From assembly GCA_003117195.1 (NCBI GenBank), contig BDSI01000029.1, forward strand, positions 558,001 through 622,000: 64,000 nucleotides of DNA, written 5' to 3'. This document shows, piece after piece, positions 56,301 through 64,000 of the stretch (positions are counted from its first letter, which is position 1; each line of letters opens with the position of its first letter). The notes under the pieces were generated by a model that was not told where the DNA came from, ran no database searches, and was given only the letters and a program-made list of their open reading frames with translations. Both the position numbers and the translations under genes were made by a program. The DNA is from Eudorina sp. 2006-703-Eu-15. Lineage: Eukaryota; Chlorophyta; Chlorophyceae; Chlamydomonadales; Volvocaceae.

Positions 56301-56500
56301 GTCTTTCCACTCAGCCGTTGGTTCCGATCCGATACTCGGCCCAGTAAAACTGGTGAGGGTGTCCTCATACACCTGATCCGGGCAGTAGTATTGTCCTCAG
56401 CGGGAACTCGCGTAGCGCGAAAAAAGTTGGTGGCTAGGATTTTGTGGTGTTCGCGCTTTTTGTGGGGGGAGTTGCGAGAAATCCGCTTTGTGACAGCTCT
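53345..56500. other. No gene seen; GAAAACGA low-complexity tract
   Basis: Over 3 kb with only short, motif-free frames. 54478-54635 is a degenerate CGAAG/AACGA simple repeat; short frames on both strands there are compositional. No TIR pair, LTR or satellite was recognised. Confidence 0.4.
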
Positions 56501-56521
56501 GCACTGCGGCAACTTTATCTG

Positions 56522-57501
56522 ACAAGTAGGGGGTCGGCTTCCTTGAAGCCGGAAAAAGGGCGGGCCCCCTACAATCCGTACGGGCCGCTTGCTTTACAAC
56601 GGAAACTCTGTTACCGCGCAAGAGTGTGAGAGTGTGAAAGGGTGCCATTGAGGGTGTCGTTCATGTTGAAGGTGGGTCGGCGTGCATAGATTGAGCAAGC
56701 TCAAGCAGGTAGGGTAGCCCCGAAACCAACCTGCAGTACGCGCCGCCAACGGCGGTCACCGCAACTGCATTATTAGACGCCTCTGCACTACCACATCCGT
56801 CTGTCAAGCAGATATCAAAAAGCAAGCTTGAAGCATTCTTGTTTTGCCGTGAAACTGTAGTTGTTTGGTCCGTCGGCAAGCATGCAGCCCTTCAGTTGCA
56901 CGCCCGCAGCAGACGTGAACCTCTAAACGTTTGCCATCAATAGTTACATAGCAAATATAAAGCAAAAACAGGGTGCGAAGAAGCCGCGGTGAGACCCGGA
57001 CTTCGGCCATCGGAACTGGAGAACTCGTTGGTACTCGGTATGCTATCCCTTTGCATCCTGAAACTTTGATTCAATACATATTGTTGAATTGTATTCATCT
57101 GGCAAGACAGAAAGGCAAATCTTGATGTTGGTGGCATCTTGATGTTCAAACATCAGAACACTATGGAAGTTCAATTTAGCACGTGCCGCCCATTCTTAAT
57201 CCAAGTATTCATCACGCGGCACCCGTTGAAACAAATATGAGCGCGAGAGGCGTTGGGTGGACGTTGACCCGGGTCCATGGAGACCGCAGAGCTTTACTTT
57301 GACCGTTTGTGCGCAAAGAATTTTTTCAGCCAAACCAAGGATACCGTGCAATAGAGGACAATTAATATGACAAACATCGCGAATTAGTTTAGCGGATAAT
57401 GAACGTTTGGCCGTTACCCACACACAGACACACGGACAGGGGCAATCCTAGGGGGCGGGGCACCCCGAACGCGCTTCGCGCTGGGGCCCCGCCCAAAAAG
57501 C
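56522..57501 (+). mobile_element. Y-end repeat copy 5 (full length)
   Basis: It has both branched termini as in copy 4. The left inner stem is the same, and the right end is GGGCGGGGCACCCC... with one changed base in the stem. Left flank CTTTATCTG and right flank AAGCGAAAC share no repeat, so no TSD. No coding frame. Confidence 0.87.
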
Positions 57502-57612
57502 AAGCGAAACTAACGCTATCGAAGTCGTAGGTCTAGCATTTGACGCAGACCTGTTTGCGAGAAAGCCGAGTTCGCACCTACGCGACTGCGACTGAAGTGC
57601 GAAGCGCGTTGC

Positions 57613-59151
57613 GCCTATGGCCGGTATGGAATACGGCCCGCCTTTACCTGCGTATATCAATCCTTCGTCTCTGACTTCTATCCTATATTTAACCCAAAAG
57701 AAGATTGCGCGCGGCAGTGGCTGGCAACCGTCGATCGCCATGCCCGTGTCTTCAACTGGCCGCATGATGTTAAGCTTGAGATTGCCAAGTGTCGCCTTGG
57801 ACCTGAAGCTCAGATTTGGGAAAGTGGTGTTGCTAGTGAGACCACTACATGGGCTACCTTCTGCCGTGCCCTGCTTGATCGTTACTCAGTCAAAGAAGAA
57901 GAGCTGTACGGCCGTCTCGCCAACTGTCGTCAAGGGAAGACGGAATCCGTCCGTTCCTACGCTGACCGTTTCCGTCACCTGCTTTCCGAGTTACATATCG
58001 ATCCGATGCAAGATCCCACGCATATGTACAACTTCCTTCGCGGTTTGCATGTCCGTATCTACTGTACCTGATGCGTCCCGCCGACCTAGATGCCGCGATC
58101 AGGGATGCAATCTATGTGAGCGAAGTAACGTCAATCTTCGACGACAATGATTCGTACGACACCCCGCGTAAAGGCTCATATGATGATGATCGCCGGGGAG
58201 ACCGCCGTGTCCGCTTTGAGGCCTGGCCCCGCGACGACAAACCCCTATACCGCCGTGATTATGGACTGCCACCCACGAATGGGTCCGGTTACATGCGGAA
58301 TGGCCCCGATCGCCGTGATGCCGATCGCCGTGGACCCCGCGATAACGCGCCTCCACTCGCTTCCAACCTACGCCGAGATGACCGTATGCGACAGGATACC
58401 TATCGGCCTCAAGGTTTACGTCAAGACCCGGACAACTCGCGTGGCAAGAGAGACCTGACCACCGAGGTTGAGGATTTGCAGGGTCGCCTTGCCCGTTTGA
58501 CCCTAGCATTGCAATCCCGTCACCCTGAGGCTAACTCTACAGTCCAGACCATGATATCAGTGACGATGAAGAGTACGGCAATGTTCAGCCGTCCTACCTC
58601 ATTCAGCGGATGGACACAACACGTCACGTTGAGACGTAGCACGTGACTACAACTACGACATCTATGCTGCTAAGCGTGTTAGTGACTTTGAGCCGATTCG
58701 CCCGCCAACCAAGCGTGTTCCGGTAGACCCATCACGGCCTAATCCTATGGACGTTGATAATGGAAGGCGACGTGCCAGATTACCCCCACGACGGCCTGAA
58801 CCCGTCGCCGGAATTCGCCGGCCTGAAGGAGAAACCCCTCAGCGGCCTGTGCATTCATCTTCCTCTACCGCTTCATCAGCTGGTGGGAGTATTATCTTTC
58901 CATGCCCCACAGCAAGTGCGGATAACAGAGCCTACTGCACTCTTACAGTTCCATTCATGGGCTTCAACATTCCGTCACAAAGGCAAATTGCAGCTAAATC
59001 TCCCGGTAAGGCGTCCCACACGGCATGGGATTATACTATACGTGGCATCCCACTACACGTAGGACACCGACCACTTATAGTGGTTATTACCTTAGTGACA
59101 GGGGGTTTTTATTACCTTAGTGACAGGGGGAGATTTGCAATAAATCAATAG
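57613..59151 (+). pseudogene. Ty3/Gypsy-type gag remnant
   Basis: Open without a start codon from 57613: FNPKEDCARQWLATVDRHAR, LGPEAQIWESG, TTWATFCRALLDRYSVKEEE, QGKTESVRSYADRFRHLLSE, then MYNFLRGLHVRIYCT-stop (58071). These are the conserved steps of a retrotransposon capsid (retrotrans_gag). The protein continues one frame over as MRPADLDAAIRDAIYVSEVT with an Arg/Asp-rich tail to 58646. It continues again in the first frame with PTKRVPVDPSRPNPMDVDNG to 59151. No CCHC knuckle was found and no pol follows; the duplicated TTAGTGACAGGGGG (59093 and 59114) may be a polypurine tract. It lies exactly between Y-end copies 5 and 6. Confidence 0.8.
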
Positions 59152-59372
59152 CGAATTTTATAATTCAGTAGCGCGGTGGTTACTTTGCCAATGTGGGCAT
59201 GCCCGCCTGTATGTCCGGTATGTCTGCTGAGAAGAAATGTTTAGGACAAGGCGTCAAAGATCAAGTGCACGGAATGTCAACACGGAATCCACCATCACGG
59301 AAATGTATTGAAGATGACCTAGCATCGAAACGGCCATGAAACTGTATGTGCAATGTTTCATGAAGAACAGAA

Positions 59373-60272
59373 ACAAGTAGGGGGTCGGCTTCCTTGAAGC
59401 CGGAAAAAGGGCGGGGCCCCCTACAATCCGTACAGGCCGCTTGCTTTACAACGGAAACTCTGTTACCGCGCAAGAGTGTGAGAGAGTGAAAGGGTGCCAT
59501 TGAGGGTGTCGTTGATGTTGAAGGTGGATCGGCGTGCATAGATTGAGCAAGGTAAAGCAGGTAGGGTAGCCCCGAAACCTACGCGCCGCCTCATCGCATC
59601 TGCATTATTATCGTAACGCTAGACGCCTCTGCACTACCACATCCGTCTGTCAAGCAGATATCAAAAAGCAAGCTTGAAGCATTCTTGTTTTTCCGTGAAG
59701 CTGTAGTTGTTTGGTCCGTCGGCAAGCAAGCAGCCCTTCAGTTGCACGCCCGCAGCAGACGTGAACCTGTAAAGTTTGCCATCAATAGTTACATAGCAAA
59801 TATAAGGCAAAACCAGGGTGCGAAAAAGCCGCGGTGAGACCCGGACTTCGGCCATCGGAACTGGAGAACTTGTTGGTACTCGGTATGCTATCCCTTTGCA
59901 TTTTGAAATTTGGATTCAATACATATTGTTAATTTGTATTCATCTGGCAAGACAGACAGGCAAATCTTGATGTTGGTGGCATCTTGATGTTCAAACATCA
60001 GAACACTATGGAAGTTCAGTTTAGCACGCGCCGCCCATTCCTAATTCAAGTATTCATCACGCGGCACCCGTTGCAACAAATATGAGCGCGAGAGGCGTTG
60101 GTTGGATGTTGACTCGGGTCCATGGGGACCGCGGAGCTTTACTTTGACCGTTTGTGCGCAAAGAATTTTTTTCAGCCAAACCAAAGTTACCTTGCAATAA
60201 AGGACAATTAATATGACAAACATAGCGAATTAGTTTAGCGGATAATGAACGTTTTGCCGTTACCGGACACAC

Positions 60273-60351
<79 letters not shown>

Positions 60352-60416
60352 CATGGGCAATCCTAGGGGGCGGGGCCCCCCGAACGCGCTTCGCGCTGGG
60401 GCCCCGCCCAAAAAAC
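59373..60416 (+). mobile_element. Y-end repeat copy 6 (full length)
   Basis: Left terminus ACAAGTAGGGGGTCGG, right terminus GGGCGGGGCCCC...GGGGCCCCGCCCAAAAAA. The internal ACACGGAC repeat of other copies has become a (CA)n run here (60264-60348), which explains its greater length. The flanks AGAACAGAA and CAGCGCAAC show no TSD. Confidence 0.88.
60264..60348. repeat. (CA)n microsatellite inside Y-end copy 6
   Basis: About 40 CA units at the position where copies 4 and 5 have a short GGACACAC repeat, so it is an expansion within the element. Confidence 0.95.
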
Positions 60417-60829
60417 AGCGCAACAAGGCATGCGAGTAACGAACGTTCGATGTCCATAAGTTCAGCGTCCATGCGCTGAACCCGTGTGTGTATATATGAC
60501 GCCTGGAAACAATACGCCAGTCGTACGGCTATGTACGAGGACGTACGAGCGCGGGGGAAAGGCTGCTCCGCGAGTCGGGTAGCCTATCCCTGCCCGTTGC
60601 TGCGTATCCGAATACTGCGTATCCGAATACGGTGGTCTCTATCTGTCGAGCGATCACGCAAAAAACCAAGGGCGTGGAGAACACTTTCTTCGCATGCCCA
60701 GGAGCGCGGACTATAGTCCGCGCTCAGCCACAAACTACCGAGGTTCACAAACCTGCGCCCTCCTGCCTGGAGCGACGCGATCAATTCGACAGACTACCCC
60801 GTCGGCAAACCAGCTACCAATGACATGGG

Positions 60830-61630
60830 CCGCAGGACCCTACGCCGCTCGGGATCCTGTGGGCACAAGACCGTGCTGAGAACCTGAGGTTGGCGACCTC
60901 ACGCAGCTTCTCAGATATGCCCATAGTCGTGGTCAGCCGGACCTTGGACAACTTGTAACTGATCCCGTAACGTTGGCAAAACTTCCGGTCGATACAAGAC
61001 ACATTGGCACCCTCATCCGTCCTGGAGCGTGGCCCGCAGTTTGATGCCTCGACCGTTGTACCACAGGCCCATCTGCTGGGGCCCGAGCAAGTACAATTTC
61101 GAGTGGTTTAGGCTGCGGTACAGCTGCAACTCCTCCGGCTCGTCTGGCGCGCTGCTACACGAGACCGCCGCGACCTTCACGGAGTGTGCGGCCATCCGCA
61201 TGCCGTTAGGCGGGCCAACGACCAGGACCGACGGAGTCGCCCCCAAGGGCGGCGACGGTTGGACAGTAGGCGTCGATGGCGGTGCGCTAACTGGGGCCGG
61301 CGCAACCGACGAATGGGCCGCATCTGTCAACAGCTGCGTGCGCTCCCTCAGAAGACACCCTCGTTGCCACTGGCGTGCTGCCCGAATCGCCGGAGCCACC
61401 CTTACCCGGAGTGACCTGCACGACGACAGTGAATCCTTCCACTGCAGCCATTATTGTGTTGACCAGTTGAGGCGGCACCATCACCACCAAGCTGCCGTCC
61501 GTGCTGGAGTCGTGCTGTTGAACTTCCTTGCTCCCCTGCTGGCGGGGGCGCAAGCTCAGGTCCGGAGGCGGTGGTGCAGGGAAAGGCTGCTGCCGCGGCT
61601 GGCCACCAAGCAAGCCAAGCCGCATGCACT
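60830..61630 (-). pseudogene. Retropepsin-like protease and linker of a retroelement, frameshifted
   Basis: Read on the minus strand from 61630: VVMVPPQLVNTIMAAVEGFT, then (frame change) SVLVVGPPNGMRMAAHSVKV, LGPQQMGLWYNGRGIKLRAT. A stop follows, and in the next frame DEGANVSCIDRKFCQRYGIS and KLSKVRLTTTMG. The hydrophobic-x-D-x-GA-N-V-S-x-ID pattern is that of a retroviral-type aspartic protease active-site loop, with DEG where DTG/DSG is usual. It may belong with the gag remnant at 57613 but lies on the opposite strand, so a second element is more likely. Confidence 0.45.
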
Positions 61631-62849
61631 CCGGCTACTGGACAGCTGCAGCCTCCTCCTCACCAATCCTTGCTTATGAGAGAGGACGAGGATGCTCAGG
61701 TGTAAGGGGTTATATAGTAGGCATGCTGTCGCGCGGGTATGGGGGCATTGGATGGGTACCCGAGATGGGTCAGATCGGACCAGTGGGAGTCGGCAGTGGG
61801 CTTTGGCGGCGAGGGTTGCTTGTGCAGGGTCAGCGTCGCGTATACACCCTTGTACGCCGGGTGGTGTGGTGCTGCCATTACAATTAACATGCCGTAGCCC
61901 TCGCTTTCCCCGCGTTGCAGCACCTGTCAGCTAATATACACGAATGACACGTACGAGACAACGCGCTGTGGGCCACCCCGTAGCTGGGCTGAAAGGCCCG
62001 TCGACGCACAGCGCGGTGCGAAGGTAGAACGCGCCCGGATATCATGTTTCCCAGTAAAAGGGGACGCACGCTCGCGCCCTTGGTTGTAGCACGGGTGGAC
62101 GCACGCCCCTTACGCCAAGCTGCCCCGACGAGTGGTTCGGTGCTTTGAACGGAGGGCCCATTATATAAGGGTTCAAAGGGGTTCAATGACCCTCATCCTA
62201 GATGTCGATACTACGGGCCACCAATCGCATAGAGCACAAGGCGATCAAATTACACAAAACGGTAAAAAGGACCAACCTGTCAAAAATTCCGAAACCGATG
62301 TTTGTTCATTTAAGAGATTGTTCTCGAGTCGGTTGCCCCGACGAGGGTGAGAAGCATCCTCGCAAATATCCTATTTACATACTCAACCGTCAAAGGGTAT
62401 CACGGTCTTTGTTATTGCCACACAAAGTATTTCAAGCATGCGAATTTGGCTTGGTTCCAGACTGGTTTCGGGCTTCCATAGAAACAGTGCTGCTAAGCTA
62501 CGAGCAGTACCACATAGGTCCCCATCGGAACCCAAATTCCATAAAAATAGGCCTAGTAGCGGCGCAATTCGTCTTCCCCGAATCCCCAATGGGACGGACA
62601 TCGTACGTCCAGTCGTATCCTTGATTCAGTCGTATCAACTAATGGTCTCCAGTTCACAACCTTATAAGTATTCATATGTAATTTCTAAGCTTGAGGCACT
62701 CCGGCTAGCAAGTGATAAAGGCGAGCACTCATGGTCACGTTTTGCAATTGGGAGTCGCCAGCACTTACCTACTTACAGTCTTCGCTTTACTGTGACTAGA
62801 CCTCGTCGCTTTGGAGCAAAGTGCTGCTTGTTGTAAAAATTAGCGAAGC
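61631..62849. other. No gene seen
   Basis: Short frames only. A plus frame 62202-62624 has mixed composition and no motif. No repeat to other parts of the window was noted except that GACGCACGC/CGCACGCTCG recurs locally. Confidence 0.35.
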
Positions 62850-64000
62850 ATGCCCATACCGGCAGGTCGGAAATATGTCTGCGTTGAGGAACATGGCGTG
62901 GTTGAACATCAGTCAAAGGTTGCAATGATAACTTGCACTGTAGGCGTAGATTCTTCGCGCGCTGAGGTCGTCGCGACACTGACGCAGACGGCGCTAATTG
63001 CGTTAACGCTCGCTGTTGTTGTGATGGCGACTCGTGTAGCTCAGGTGAGGCATGTGTCCTGGTGCCGAATGGGTCGCAAGTGACACGCCTTGGTTTCGTG
63101 GAACGCCGCGGTCGCCATACGCATCCCTAACGACCGCGATATGCCTGTGGCGTGATGCTGTGATAAAGTTCTTGTCTTGGGCGATTTGAGTGTCCGTGCA
63201 GACGAGGCCCCGCCACTGTGTGCATGCCCCACTCCTGCGTGACGCCGATGTTGCAGATATCCTTCGACAAGAGACAGGCCGCAAGGGTGAGCGTCAGGTT
63301 TACGTGTCTGCCGCCTGAGGCTGGGTTGCTACGTCATGCACAAAGCCATTTCGTCGGAGGCAACCCTGCCCGTGTAACAGGCCAATTTTTTTGGATGAAT
63401 CGCCCAACAAAACCGCCCTCTACTTGCCGCGTCGATAGCTCTATACCACACACACCCTTCCCACCCGCCTCCACAGGCCCGCGAGGAAGCGCTGGAGTCC
63501 GCCCGGCAGCGACTGAGGACGCTCTCGGACCGCATCCAGCTGTACCGGTCTTCTTCGTCGGGTGCCCTAGCGACGGCCGCGTTGGGCGGTCAGTCGACGG
63601 CTGCCGCCGAGGCGACGGACGGAGCCCACAGCCCCACGTCGGCTCGGCCGCAATATGCAGTTATCAACCAATCGGACTCCCGGGACCCCAGCTTTGATGG
63701 CGGGGCTGCGTGGCCAAATCGGGCCGCTGCTCCTTGCACTCCGGGCGGTGGTCCTGGCGCTGCGAAGGGCGCCAGCTGCCCTGCGGCAACGCCACCGGCC
63801 AGCCCGCAGCCGCACGGAGCTGCGGCGCTGCTGGCGGCCGCCGCCAGCGCCCTGCTGCCCCGCCGCGCCGTCGCGAGCCCTCCCCGCCTCAGCGCCGTGT
63901 CATCTTGTGCGGCCGCCGCGTTGCGCTCCGGCTCCCCCACCCTGGGCGGCATCAGCGGCGCCAGCACTGGCAGCGACTCCACATTCGCACACGTGGCTTC
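62850..64000 (+). CDS. Start of a host gene: membrane helix plus coiled coil, runs off the window
   Basis: Exon 62850-63044 (possible start MPIPAGRKYVCVEEHG) ends with the hydrophobic segment LTQTALIALTLAVVVMATRV and the donor CAG|GTGAGG. A 432-bp intron ends CCTCCACAG. The next exon, 63477 to the window end, is open for 174 codons in the matching phase 0. It reads AREEALESARQRLRTLSDRI (coiled coil right after the TM helix) followed by a long Ser/Ala/Gly/Pro-rich region. TM plus coiled coil plus a low-complexity cytoplasmic stretch is common in chlorophyte membrane sensors and cyclases, but no catalytic domain is in view. The true start may lie further upstream. Confidence 0.65.

Noticed and set aside
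62202..62624. 140-residue plus-strand frame
   Set aside because: No domain and weak composition. It may be chance in moderately GC-rich DNA.

Overview
The window looks like transposon-rich nuclear DNA of a green alga, most likely a volvocalean relative of Chlamydomonas or Volvox. The evidence is indirect. Exon-like stretches are GC-rich and split by short GT-AG introns. Dinucleotide microsatellites (TG/CA, GA) are long and common. The mobile elements are of kinds known from that group: an N-terminal GIY-YIG Penelope-like element, tyrosine-recombinase elements, LINEs with (CA)n tails and a one-intron HUH Rep element. Partial host genes at both ends have chlorophyte-style membrane segments and Ala/Gly-rich linkers. 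There is no bacterial operon logic, and no rRNA or intact tRNA gene was seen.

Layout. 1-2.3 kb: 3' end of a spliced host gene for a membrane protein (TmcB-like). 3.9-5.5 kb: a duplicated segment split by a hAT element (15-bp TIRs, 8-bp TSD) that carries a copy of a ~1-kb repeat called here Y-end. 6.3-6.8 kb: a tRNA-derived SINE and a 22-bp tandem array. 8.5-10.4 kb: a tyrosine-recombinase gene interrupted by (GA)n. 11.5-24.2 kb: a nest of retroelements, namely three head-to-tail LINE insertions joined through (CA)n tails, a near-complete Penelope-like element between 625-bp repeats, and two SINE copies that share the LINE 3' end. 24.4-34.3 kb: an inverted duplication of a glycosyltransferase-like gene plus a LINE zinc-finger fragment, a Ty3/Gypsy chromodomain remnant, a deleted Rep element and Y-end copies. 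34.7-38.6 kb: degenerate satellites and a host-gene fragment. 39.0-40.0 kb: a second hAT element. 41.5-44.7 kb: gene-like DNA with a three-exon gene model. 45.2-47.2 kb: the longest copy of the Rep (HUH) element. 47.3-48.0 kb: a third hAT element holding a BED finger. 49.9-53.3 kb: a candidate large TIR element with a pogo-like element inside it. 56.5-61.6 kb: two full Y-end copies flanking a Gypsy gag remnant, then a protease remnant. 62.8-64 kb: start of another host gene for a TM plus coiled-coil protein, running off the end.

How the parts relate. Most DNA here can be read as successive layers of insertion. The most interesting points are: (1) a two-copy element with identical ends, no TSD and a one-intron Rep whose HxQ and YxxK motifs are intact; (2) the Y-end family, at least six copies with branched hairpins at both ends and a paralogous empty site without an obvious TSD; (3) a LINE/SINE pair sharing a 3' end; (4) a Penelope-like element with the endonuclease at its N terminus and nearly identical flanking repeats. 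Coding calls in transposon remnants were read by eye across frameshifts, so exact ends are approximate unless a TIR/TSD or splice phase fixes them.
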